Source of the DNA: Plasmodium coatneyi
Taxonomy: Eukaryota; Apicomplexa; Aconoidasida; Haemosporida; Plasmodiidae
Length of the DNA stretch: 64,000 nt
Assembly (NCBI RefSeq): GCF_001680005.1
Contig: NC_033564.1
Coordinates: forward strand, 930,001-994,000
Direction of reading: 5' to 3'
A model generated the notes under the pieces. That model did no database searches. It saw nothing but the letters and a program-made list of their open reading frames with translations, and was not told the DNA's origin. This document shows positions 12,666-23,612 of this stretch, piece after piece (the first letter of the stretch is position 1; each line of letters starts with the position of its first letter). A program made the translations under genes and the position numbers.

Positions 12666-14592
12666 TTAACCATAATTCCTCGCAACTGTGTTAAGAAGGC
12701 AGAAATGGCTTGGAATATCATCTCTCGTATTTGGCTTAGGTTTAAATTTGTGCTTGCGCAACTTGTAATTTAGGATATTGTCTTCTAATTTATTTAATCT
12801 ATGGAGGAGGAAAAAAAAAAAAATTAAGTATGGCATTGTTAAACAACGGTTTGCCAAGTGTGCCCTTCATTTTGTTTATTCATTTTATACGTACTTTTGC
12901 TCTGCCTTATTTATAGAATTTTCTATAATTTTATCTTCCAGCATTTTGTCTAACGGTGAAAATGGGGGGAGAGGGGGTAATTAAAAACTGCATCATTGCA
13001 GGGTAGATAAACGTGTAATTTTGGTCCGTAAATGAATTCTTTTTTGTCACCTTTTTCGTTTAAATGGTCAGTCATTGCGCTAATGTGGAGGTACACCTTA
13101 TCCATTTTTTTTTTGTACACATCTAAGAAGTTCGATCCTGCGGGGTGGGGGGCACACAGAACGCACTCACGTATGTATACACGCAGTTAAGCGTGTCATT
13201 TGGATGGCGGTAAATGGACGTCTACCCTTCACGATTTCTTTCCGTTTACATTCTTTAACACATACCGTCACTTCTTATAAATGGGGAGTAGGTAATTAGG
13301 CCATTGGTATGAACACGGTAAATATTTCCTATTGGCGGGTTATTTAAATTGGGGTAATTAAAATGATGGAAAAAGGAAGTATTTGTCACTGTTTACAATA
13401 AATCCTTTAAAAGGTTAAATGGCTTAGAAAAAATTGGAACGAATATACATGCGTATATATATATATATATGCATACCGTTCGTTTTCAAATGAGGAGCAA
13501 AATCGGGGCTATATATCCTAAACACTTTCCTGCCTAAATGAAGAAAGAGGGGCGAAATGTCGATAAATCGTTAAATTGGATGTGTTAAAAGGAAAGGAGG
13601 AATGCGTAGAGCACACAGAAGCATGTATAACCTTTTAGTAGTACATATATGTTGTCGTGGTAATCATGGTGTAGAAACGTTTTTAAATCTTCATCTGCGT
13701 TGTTTCCTAGCCACACATTGTACTGGTAAATTTCCAAGTTGCTAAAAGTTGCGTATGTGGGGGACACATATATGTGTATGTATATAGCGTCAGGGGTGAG
13801 AAATGACAAAGGGGACGCCGTAAGCGTAAAGATGCTAGATGCAGCACCGGGATGGACAAACAAAATGTGGCCCAATTTCCTTACCCCATTATTTCCAGTT
13901 TCTTTGGCAGAAAATTTATCATCTGCCGAGTCAACGCGTTACAAAAGTCAGAGGGGAAATATGCATTCTCTTTTATATACTGTGTATTTAAGTAATAATC
14001 CGTATTTCCTTCCTCTAATAATGACAAGAAGTCATGAAATTTCATTTTTTTTTTCTCGCCTATCCCGAACGAATTTGAAATCTTTTGTTCTAATTCGACA
14101 GGGACATTTTCTATATTTTCCCTCAAATATTTTATGTCGATGTTACACCTGTTTTTGATTACGCATTCACTAAAAAAAAAAAAAAAAAAAAAAAAAATAG
14201 TGCGCAGATATTTTACAAAATAAAAGAGCATAACTGGAGTACGTGCAATTTGACTAATTATACACAGTACGTCTTTTCTTTTGACGCACTGGAATTTATA
14301 AAAATGGGACATAAACGGTTATTAGCACCTGTTCAGTAGACACGGTTTTCTTTTTAAGATGTATTCCAGGTAAAACTGCTCAGCGCTTATGTCTCCATCG
14401 ATTCTGTCAATTTTGCTTATTTTATTTTTGTGGAAGCAGAACCTGCAGGTTGGCGGTGCCGTGTGGGTATGAATACGTATACGTGTGCATATGTATATAT
14501 ATGTGCATTTGCATGTGCATGCTATGCGCCCGTGGTCGCATGACACAGTGTTGTAGTAAGGTTTACCCCGCGTAATTATTTTTTAAAGTCAT
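12666..14592 (-). CDS. JmjC / cupin_8-like domain protein (probable JmjC3 orthologue)
   Basis: Eight small exons on the minus strand join in consistent phase: 14567-14592, 14329-14442, 13885-14169, 13632-13741, 13477-13533, 13051-13137, 12895-12949 and 12666-12798 (289 codons, 288 aa). The N-terminal half has the cupin_8/JmjC opening IDRIDGDISAEQFYLEYIL followed by KRKPCLL. The core has VWLGNN then LHHDYHDNIYVLLKGRKVF, where His-His-Asp occupies the iron-binding HxD position of JMJD7-type oxygenases. After IYSPDFAPH the chain turns into a charged coiled coil and ends with NTVARNYG; I find no distal histidine-containing strand that would complete the iron site. P. falciparum JmjC3 is, from memory, a near neighbour of PDK1, which agrees with this order. 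The 5' end is the least certain part: the ATG at 14,592 is the first in frame after an upstream stop, but more exons could precede it. Confidence 0.72.
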
Positions 14593-16542
14593 TTTGCAAT
14601 TTTCACAGGGAAGAAATTATATTTTTAAAAAGGAACCCTTTTGTGTTCTTATGGAGTTAGAAAAGTGAAAAAACTGTTCATTGCTATCATGCGGACGCGA
14701 AAGCTTCCTGTATTTTTTTATTATCTCATTATATGTACTATTGACTTGACTGCCATGTGCCACATGTAAGACTATGCACACATGGATGTTAATACATGCC
14801 GGAAAGCCCTCGCACAAGTAAAAATTGACGGAAATTTAAACAAAAGGGGTATTTTACTTGAAAATAAAAAATTAATCCATTCGCGTTATGCTTGGCAAGC
14901 CAGTTGGCAAGAAAAAAGGGGGAAAAAAAAAAAGAAAAGAAAAGGGTTACATAAACAATTCGACAATTAAACAGAATTAAAAGTACACAAAATGATATAC
15001 TTCTTCAAAATGTAAAATAAAATGTTTTTGAAACAGTGCAAATGTTTTTCCAGATGGGAAAAGTTGCCATTGCGAACAGAAATTTTACACTTCGACAAAT
15101 ATTTTTTACGCCTCATTCTGTTGAGCAGTACAATGAAGCGCCTCCTAATCCGTAAAAGTGGCAGAACGCATGGTTTCACCTTTTTTTTTTTTTTTTTTTT
15201 TTTTTTTCATGCTTATTTGTGGCCAGTGGTGAAAACAATCAAGGCCCAAATTTCACCAGCCTGCGCAGTAGCAATGATTTGTGCTAAGGACCATTCTACC
15301 GCGCAGTGCGGAGCGCAATTCTTTATACGTACCCCTACCACCATTTCGGTATTAAAATAATTCAAAGCGCGCATTTATTCAATTATGGACAAAAGTCGCT
15401 TTTTTTGGTGGGATTTTTTTTTTTCTAACTTTTTTAAGTTTAAAATATTTTTAAAATTATTTTATTTTGCTATATTTATGCGTATGTTATTTCATTCCAA
15501 TTTTTTATCATACTTTTTTGGTTTAAAAAATGGCATAATAAAAGGGCGCCACACGATGCCCACTGCGATGTCCGCGCGGCGCCTTTTGATGCTCTCTCAA
15601 TTCATATGTTCAAATTCATTTGCGTCCTATTTGAATTTTGGTCTCAACCCTGGAACGCGGAAGGGGCATGATTTATGATAATTATCTTTTCTATTTACAC
15701 CAAAGGGGGAAAGACCATGCGGCGGACTGGCACCAAAAAGGAATATATTTATATTGCATATATATACATACGGTATAAGCGCATGCAAGTATGCATACAT
15801 ATATGTACATATTTCTTACATATATAATATATCCGCTCATGCATGTAACGTACTTTTTTGAATGGACTTTTTTTCCCTCGCGTTCAGAAGCAAATAGGAA
15901 GGACATATATAGAATTCACCTACGCATGGTTGCCCTCCTTTTTCATAAAAAAGAATTATTACCATTTCGGTATGCCTGCTTCTTCTTCTTTCGTTTTCGC
16001 GCAAGTGGCCAATTTTTTATCACGCGTAAAATCGAATAAAAAAATTAGTACAGCACGGGGCTGCCTATATATAATTACAATTATATTACTTGCAATTTTT
16101 CTATTTTTTAATTATTCTATTTTGAGTTAAATCATCTAATTCTGTTATGCCATTTTTAAGGAAATTACTGAATGCAGGCAAGACTCTGAAGAATAAAAAG
16201 TGATACTCGAAAAAATGTTTCTTGTTTCATTGTTTGATTCGCCTTTTACGCGTTTTACGCTTTTTGCGTTTTCTTGTATTTTAGGCTAAACTATTTCCTT
16301 TTTTTTAAAATGTTATGCAGTGAACCCCGCAGTACAGTATCATTGCAGTGAAGGGGTCATTCTTTTACCTTATTTGCATCCTTTTGATGAGCTTTGCGTT
16401 TTGTACGCACGAAGAGGGGCGCATACATATATACGTAAAATTGTATGCTCAATTGTATACTCAATAGTACACGTAGTATATACACGAATGTACAGCATTA
16501 TGCGTATGCCTGCGTACATATGTACATGCGCTCGAGGGAAAA
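14593..16542. other. Intergenic region with an unassigned exon-like frame
   Basis: This 1.95 kb separates the leftward gene block from the first rightward gene. A minus-strand frame at about 14,617-14,757 encodes a hydrophilic stretch (STYNEIIKKYRKLSRP and on) that looks coding and is preceded by a possible CAG acceptor near 14,753, but I could not find an upstream exon with matching phase and start. Short frames around 15,000-15,360 on both strands are possible but unsupported. A T27 run lies at about 15,180. The last 250 bases are the promoter side of the next gene. Confidence 0.35.
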
Positions 16543-17682
16543 ATGACAGGCACTATTGAATGCATTTCCATCGGACTTATCTCTTTGCTTTTTATAAAAA
16601 TTTGTGCACTTTTTTACAAAACCCAAAATGAAAGAGAAAATGTAAAGGGAAAACAAGATGCTGGACGTACGGGAGCTGCTGGTGATGGTTCCAGCCCGGA
16701 GCCAAACGTAAAAGTCGATGTCATATGCGACATAACGAACAATTTCGGAAGGCATTATGTGAAAGAAGTTATTAGAAGGAAAAACGTCATAGGCATAATT
16801 CCTGTATACAAAAATTACAATAAGGAATATCTGGACATCTCCATATTTAACAGTTTTATGGCCCAATTGTTTAACTTCCTAAATATGCGAAATGGGAAGT
16901 TAATACTAGCAAATGAAGATAATTGCGTGATAAACTTTCTACAGAAAGAATTAAATATGGAAGAGTGTGATAACGATGAGGAGGAAATATTGCTGGCCTC
17001 TTGTATTATCATCAACGACAAGGTGTCCATAGTTGTCTGCGTCATTAATTACGAAGCAGACATGGAAAAACAACTCAACTTATTCATAGGGAAGAAAAAA
17101 AAAGACATTTTTGTTATTATAAATAATTTATTCTTAAGTAATAAGAATGACATTGTAAAAGAGAAGATGAAGAACAAGGGTTGTAAAAATGTAGAACTGC
17201 TTGACAGGAAAAGCTCATTAACTCCAGAGGCAGAAGAAGGTTGCGAAATGACCAGTTTTTTCTCCTTCTTTGACTTTTTCAACATTAAGAAGGAATATTT
17301 AACCGACTTTTATTCCATTATACAAATAAATATGAAAAATTTTTGCTATTTTTACAAACGTTTGGGAAATAATTCATTTTCGGAAACGTATTTAAATGGA
17401 TACATGTATGACAATCTTGTCGACACGAAGATTTATAACTCCCTGATGGACATGTATCACGATTTAATTTCGGAAGCCATCAAAAAGGATAATAAAAAAA
17501 TCAACATGAAGAAATTTTACACCTTTTATGGAGAAGAATGCGATTACAACAAAATTGTAAAATTTACCTTGATGAAGTTGGAAAACAACATGTTGTTATT
17601 TTATATATATGACATATATTCCTATGTGTACTACCAGCTAATTTTATACTTCTCGCAGAAGCAGTCCATATCATATAGGTGA
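16543..17682 (+). CDS. Membrane-anchored conserved-type protein, function unknown
   Basis: Intronless gene of 379 aa. Residues about 6-26 form a hydrophobic N-terminal segment (CISIGLISLLFIKICALFY), probably an uncleaved signal anchor. A low-complexity Gly/Ala/Ser linker follows, then a mixed alpha/beta region beginning VDVICDITNNFGRHYVKEV, with hydrophobic strands ASCIIINDKVSIVVCVINY and KDIFVIINNLFL. The pattern of a strand plus FG-turn plus helix after a membrane anchor faintly resembles short-chain dehydrogenases of the HSD17B/ketodihydrosphingosine reductase type, but the glycine motif and the YxxxK pair are not evident, so I do not assign that function. The C-terminus is rich in Tyr, Phe and Lys. 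Codon use and length support a real gene; the family is not recognised. Confidence 0.72.
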   Translation: MTGTIECISIGLISLLFIKICALFYKTQNERENVKGKQDAGRTGAAGDGSSPEPNVKVDVICDITNNFGRHYVKEVIRRKNVIGIIPVYKNYNKEYLDISIFNSFMAQLFNFLNMRNGKLILANEDNCVINFLQKELNMEECDNDEEEILLASCIIINDKVSIVVCVINYEADMEKQLNLFIGKKKKDIFVIINNLFLSNKNDIVKEKMKNKGCKNVELLDRKSSLTPEAEEGCEMTSFFSFFDFFNIKKEYLTDFYSIIQINMKNFCYFYKRLGNNSFSETYLNGYMYDNLVDTKIYNSLMDMYHDLISEAIKKDNKKINMKKFYTFYGEECDYNKIVKFTLMKLENNMLLFYIYDIYSYVYYQLILYFSQKQSISYR

Positions 17683-19093
17683 TTTTTTTTTTGGAAAATT
17701 TTTCCGCAATGTAGTTCTTTTTTTTAAAGTGTATATATATTGGTACCATCCCGCGTACCTTCTTCGGTGCAGCATAATGTAAAGACAAAGTTACCCCTTT
17801 TTTTTTCCGTGACCGTAGCTGTGCTGCATTGTTGCATCGATGCTGCATCGCACCACTACCTTTTTTCCACCCGCATGCGTATGCACACGTACGTACATGC
17901 ACATATACACACAAGCCCACCCACCCCGTTGTGTTGTGTGCATCCTCCAAATGAATTCATTTCACGTGGACAAAATGAGTTTTGTTTTTTTGTAAAATTG
18001 TATCCTTTTACCTTTTTCGTCATGCCACTTTTACGTTCATATGATTGTACGAAGGTGATGTACCTGCCTTCCCAAATTTTCCATGATTCGTTACGCGCAT
18101 AACTGTACATATTATGCGTGCCTTTCACACGCACGGCTTCTTCTGCTGTGTTACACGTATGACCTTATAAAAACAACTCCCCCTTTTTTACAAACAACGC
18201 TACCCATATGTTAAATGGAGCAAACAATTTTATGACAATTTGTTGCTTGTTAAGAAGATGAGAAAAATGAAAAACAAAATGCTTTTGCAATCCATTTGGG
18301 GATGAACTTTACTCAAGTTTTATAATCTCCACAACGGATGTGCCAATGGGGGAAAACTCCTCCGTTCATTTTTGGGGCCCCCTGTTTGGTTGGCATGTAT
18401 TTATTCATCAGTTTTAGCACTGGTTAACGGAAGAACGTTCGATCGGGTTGTTAACCGTGCGTGTGCCACTTAAATAGGTTCACCTTATATTGGTGTGAAC
18501 ACCGCTTTGGTGCATATTTGCTGCGGCAGAAAAAGCAAGCGCCTTCTTTGTGACCACTCCTGCGTTTTGCACTTGTCAATCTTTTTCGTAAAAAATACCG
18601 GCATATGTAGGAAGCACCGTTTTCCGCTTCCCCACGTTGAAGATTTTTCCCAACTGGGAATTTTCCAAAAGGAAAAAAAAAAAAAAAAAAAAATTCAAAT
18701 GGGCATGCCCCTACGTTACGTAAGGGATACAGGAAGCGTAAAAATGCAGCAGGGGAAGTTATATTTTTTTTTTTTCTGGTCAACACTTCATATAGCATTA
18801 AAATAGGCACTTTCATTTTTGCTGCTCGAAATGGGAGCCAAGTTAAACACATAGGAGCTGCTGAAAGTGGGGTAAGCATTTCGTGAATGTTACAAAGGGC
18901 ATACGTGCGATTCTACTTCCGTGCCAACGGTTGTATGTAATTCACCCGCGCACGTATTAAGTTGTACATATTTGTAAAGACTTAATCCCGTTTGTAATTT
19001 TCTCCATTTTGGGATAAATGCAAGAAGTCACAAAATTGTGAACATTGCACTGAAATGGATGGGCAATTTTTTTCGTTTTCCACAATTTAAATA
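17683..19093. other. Intergenic region
   Basis: This 1.4 kb lies between two rightward genes and is probably 3' flank plus promoter of the THOC5-like gene. It has GT/AC-rich stretches (about 17,880-17,930) and an A21-type run near 18,670. No frame shows protein-like composition and no RNA gene is recognised. Confidence 0.5.
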
Positions 19094-22000
19094 ATGCAAA
19101 GTGGTAGGAACCTCAGAAAATCTTCAGAAGGCAGGCACTCGAGGAACTTCTCAAAGAAGGAAGGAGGCGAAAATGGAAGGGAACAAAAGAGGAATGAAAA
19201 TTCGAGGGGAAATAATAACCATATGCCGAACGTGAAAAGGGAAGGAAATTCCCACTCGACCAGTGACAGCAAGGCACATGAAGAACAACAAAAAAAAGGA
19301 ACTGCTCATAATTCAGGTTACACAAAAAGTGAAAAGAATAAAAAAGGAAATGCAAATGAAGATGGCAATCATATGAACATGAAGGAAAAAAACACATCCA
19401 ACAGTTTACCCAGGGGGGCACCAAAAGTTGGTGACGTGAAGGGCGCCACCAAGGATGAAGCTAATTTAGGAAAAAAAAACACAGTTAAATGGGAAGATGA
19501 ACGGAATGATAATTTAAAAAGAGGCCGTAAGAGAACAATGGATGCTAATGACGAAATGAAGGAACAACCACTAAATTGTAAAAAACAAAAATGTGAAAAC
19601 TCCACAACGATAGACTGTGAATTAAGTCTATATGATGAATTCAGAAATTCTATTCAAAGTAATGACAAAAATTTTGTAAAATGTTATATGAAGAAAATCA
19701 GGAGTAATTTTTTCTCCTACTGGAATGAATGCGAATATCAACTGAAGGAGCTACAAAAAAGGTACTTGGAGAATGAGAAATTAATCAAAGAAATTGTCCA
19801 GGAGAACAACCTCCTGATGAATGACGTGGACAATGTCGCCGATAATTTAACAGAAGCAGTCGCAGGTGAAGGAGCGAACAACGATCAAAAGAACGCAAAG
19901 GAAGACGCCCCCATTGTGGAGCATTCCACGGAAAATTATACCCCCTTAGAGAGAACCAAGATGGAAAAAAAAAGACAAATATTAAACAACATCCTAAATA
20001 TAAAAATGATTTACAGAATGATCGAAATGTACCTGTTCACCATGAGACAATTTTCCTACTTATTGAAAGAAAATAACAACTTTATTTCTCTAATTGTGGA
20101 CGAAGAGAATGTAGAAAAAAATAACTACGAAAGAATCATTCGAAATTTTTTAAACTTTGAAGCTAAGAATTATGAAAACATTAAAAGGTTTACTTTAAAA
20201 AATAAAATGTTGTCTATGAATAATTTTTTTAAAAACACCCAGAAAGGCAATAATTACTCAAAAGATGAAATGTCCCATTTTTACACCTTGAAATGTTTGG
20301 AGGAGGAAATTTCAGATCGGACGAAAGCAAAAGAAAATTTACGATTATTGATGATAAAAAAGAAAGAATGCAAAGAAGAATATGAGAAGCATGATCAACG
20401 GAAAGCCACCTCCTTGAACAAATTATCTCTCTTCACAAGTAGCATCAAAAGTTTTATCGATAAGTATTACACAGTGAATTTTCCCCAGACGAAATATTTA
20501 TCATCGGTTTATTTTAAAATGATGCATGGCCAAATGGAGATGAACTCCAGTAACGTTTCACTTTTGAATAACAGAAGGCCGTTCAATTTTCTCTTCCCCG
20601 TTAAGGAGCAGGGCGGCAGTAACGGAGGAAATAACAGCGGCGACTACAGCCACGTCTACACCTACATGAAATATGACGTTATTACGCAAACTCGGAAAAA
20701 CGCAAAAAATGCTGAACCTCCCCCTCAGGAGGATGTCCACGAGGAATCTGTAACCATAAACATGAACACCAAAGACAACTTTGATATTTCTATTTTGCCC
20801 GATTTAACTTATTTGAAATATTTGCAAATACAAATTGAAATTTTCTACCTTCTCAAGTATGATTGCCTAGTGGCAAAGACAACTCCAGTTCAATTCTTAG
20901 GGCTCAACGGGGGTCGTAGCCTACTGTCAGATATATACAGCAACGAGGATCACTTCCTTTTCTTCTCCGAGGGCGTAGACTCTTTTTACAATTTTAAGTA
21001 TGGCTTTCCCTTCTTTTGGTTGAATGCCATGGGGGGCAAGCCGTGCGAATCCGGCGCAGAAGGCTACATGCCAGAAGGTAGCAGCAGTGGAAACACGGCC
21101 AGAGAGCGCCCCGCGAACGATCAGCTGGACAAAAATAAGCTCTCGGAAATTTATCAGTGGCATCTGGGAAGGACCCTAGATGTGTCCGTTTTTTTCTCCA
21201 AAATATTTACAAGAGGTAAAAACAGGCGGAGGGAGGCGTAATAGCCAAACGAATGTCTTTGCATATGTGGGCACTCATACGTTTGCACATGGTGACCAGG
21301 GGGATAACCCAATTTGAACTTTTCCCCTTTTTTGGAGTTATGCCCACGCAAAGTGTGCACACATGTTTTATATTTATTTATGGTTCGATCTTTCTACACA
21401 TTTTTTTTATCTCCCCCCTTTTTTTTCTTTAGCCCTATTTAGGATATGGGACGTCTGGCAAATTAACCACTACAAGTAAAGCAAGCATATACGATTAATT
21501 GCGGGGAATTTTTTTTTTTAATTTTTTGCACGAGCTACACACTGGTGAGATTACTAACCATGCCTTTACTCCCTGTTAAACCACTTTTTGCAGGCACTAC
21601 CCCAATGTCTTCCCCCCATTTTCCCATGAAAAACATCTCGAAGCCTTAAAAAAAATCCAGTCGAATTCGTTGCAGCAAGTATCATACTTTGACATTATAA
21701 CTGAGGAGGCGTATTTAAAGGAGGAAAAGGAAAACACGGAGGTTCGTACCTTCCTCTTTTGCCCACGCAGCAGCTTTCACAGCGTAGTTCGCGCCCCGTT
21801 AGAGGGCAGTGCCACTTTGCACGTCACTTAGCGTATTATTCTTCCCGGTTCACCATTTCGTGCCTCCCCCCACCTCTTCGCAGGAACGCAGCAACGACAA
21901 CCTTTACGCGTGTTGCTGCATTCAGTTGTACGAGCCCTACGTGATCAAGTCGTATATCAGTGTCCCTTTCAACGGAAAGTAAAAATGCTTTTAGAAAGAT

Positions 22001-22552
22001 GGGAGGAGGGAGCGTGACTTCCCCACGAGTACATAGAAGAGAAAATTTTGCCATCTCCCCCGAGCGTACACGCACATGTGCCTTCATACATATATATGCC
22101 CCTTTTTTCCACTTTTCCTTTTAAGGGAACCGTACTTTAGCGTATTTTTAACAAAAAAGAAAACCCAGAAGCGGTTAAAGGTAATCACTTAAAGGGTGGT
22201 GGTGCTTGAAGCGTTTATCCCCCGACCTGCTTACACATGTACGTGTGTACTCCTATATACACATACATGCACTTCTCTACACGCTATTTTTTTTTCTCTC
22301 TCTCGCCCTACCAGAAACTGCAAGACTACTTAAACACGACGCTTGTAAATAAGCACTCTAAAGTTGAGGATACCCAGAGGCAAATCATATTAACCTTACA
22401 GCTGGCAAAACTGAGGGTACGTCCCCGCGTTATGAGGACCTGTATTATTTTGCCTGCTGTATATGTCTACGGCTTGTGTGTATAGTTGTCTTTTAATTTG
22501 TGCTGCCGTGTAACTTCCCGAATGTTTTTCCCAACTCATTTTACTCTCCTTC

Positions 22553-22586
<34 letters not shown>

Positions 22587-22658
22587 GAGGGGGCACATAA
22601 GTATTACAAGTCGTTTAGCAAAAGTTCGACGCCTATATTTGATGAGGAAATAAGTTGA
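19094..22658 (+). CDS. THOC5: THO complex subunit 5 (THOC5/Fms-interacting)-like protein
   Basis: Seven exons join in phase to 879 codons (878 aa): 19094-21215, 21433-21475, 21594-21741, 21884-21978, 22126-22180, 22315-22416 and 22587-22658. THOC5 belongs to the nuclear THO/TREX complex coupling transcription to mRNA export. The first about 170 residues are a low-complexity charged extension with a bipartite-like basic stretch (KRGRKRT and KKQK). A helical region follows. Then HFYTLKCLEEEISDRTKAKEN matches the [21 protein letters not shown] region of human THOC5, and YGFPFFWLNAMGG matches its LGHPYLWVQKLGG. In the 3' exons, CCCIQLYEPYVIKSYISVPF matches the LYYMALIERGTAKLQAAVVL region. These matches are from my own comparison with remembered human sequence. 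The small terminal exons have consensus donors and pyrimidine-rich acceptors. It is the last conserved gene before the variant array. Confidence 0.72.
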
Positions 22659-23612
22659 AGCGCTAGGGATATGTGCGTCTATACCTATGTGTGTAGGAGT
22701 GCGTCCCTCTGACCATTTTAGCAAAACATGAATAAAGGCCACGTGGCAGGGCGCGTAACTATTTGTTTAGTTTAATTGTTTGTTACTGTCTTAGTTCTTT
22801 TATTTCTTTATTTTATTATTATATTTTTTCTCTTTACCTTTTATCGTTTCTTTCTTCCTTCCTCTTCCTCTACTTATTTTTTTTCTTTTTTCTGTTCTCC
22901 CTACATTTGTATATTTGAATAACTGAATAAGGGAAGGCACTCCCAACAGGGTGCTGAAAAAGGTGCAACATTTTTGAAGAAATATTTAAAAAGAAGAAAG
23001 AAAATTACAAAGATAAAAGTTTGTAAAAAAAAAAAAAAAGATGAATGAACATTTTGAATCTTCAATAAAAAGAAGTTGCAAAAACAAATAGGAATGAATT
23101 AAAAAGTTTGTTAACAAATCAGTTAATTAAAAAGAATTTACCAAAAAATCGGAATAAAGTGGGAAATTTTTTTTTGACTTCTGCTAGCTACACGTTAACA
23201 TGAGCACCTTAATACAAAAAAGAAAAAAAGAGAAAATAAAGATTTGTGTAATCCTTATAATACATAATGTATATTAAATAATTAATGGGAAGTAAAATAC
23301 TGTTCTCATATTTTATTCTCATCTACTTATATGATCATATGCTTCTTCAAACATTTTGTATTAAATGATGTAAATAGAACTCCTTTATCATAAACACACA
23401 TTTTCTCTTCCCTTTCACACTCCTCAAATACTAATGCAACGTTTAGCATCCACAAATTGACTACAAATTGTTTCTTCCTAAGGAAAATGTTCCTAAGGAA
23501 CAAGGTCTTCCTCAAGGAAAAAGTCTTCCTCAAGGAAAAAGTCTTCCTCAAGGAAAAAGTCTTCCTCAAGGAAAAAGTCTTCCTCCCTAAACCAAGAATC
23601 TGAACGTTGGAC
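22659..23612. other. Breakpoint between conserved core and variant array; SICAvar-1 3' flank
   Basis: After the THOC5-like stop codon the sequence is T/C-rich to about 22,900. From about 22,970 it resembles the region 54,115-54,300 that precedes SICAvar-3 (AAAGAAAATTA, AAATTTTTTTTTGACTTCT and CTTAATACA blocks), so the array begins near 22.9 kb. Bases about 23,370-23,470 resemble the 3' flanks of the leftward KIR genes at 29,320-29,420 and 45,310-45,400 (CATTTTCT, CTTTCACAC, CCTCAAA, GCATCCACAA). No transposon-like terminal repeat is seen at the junction. Confidence 0.5.
23505..23590 (-). repeat. 18-base tandem repeat beyond the SICAvar-1 stop
   Basis: On the plus strand the unit AAGTCTTCCTCAAGGAAA is repeated about four to five times. 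It corresponds to the acidic tail repeat of the SICA C-terminal exon (EEDFFL per unit on the minus strand) and lies just downstream of the stop codon at 23,613-23,615. Confidence 0.75.
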
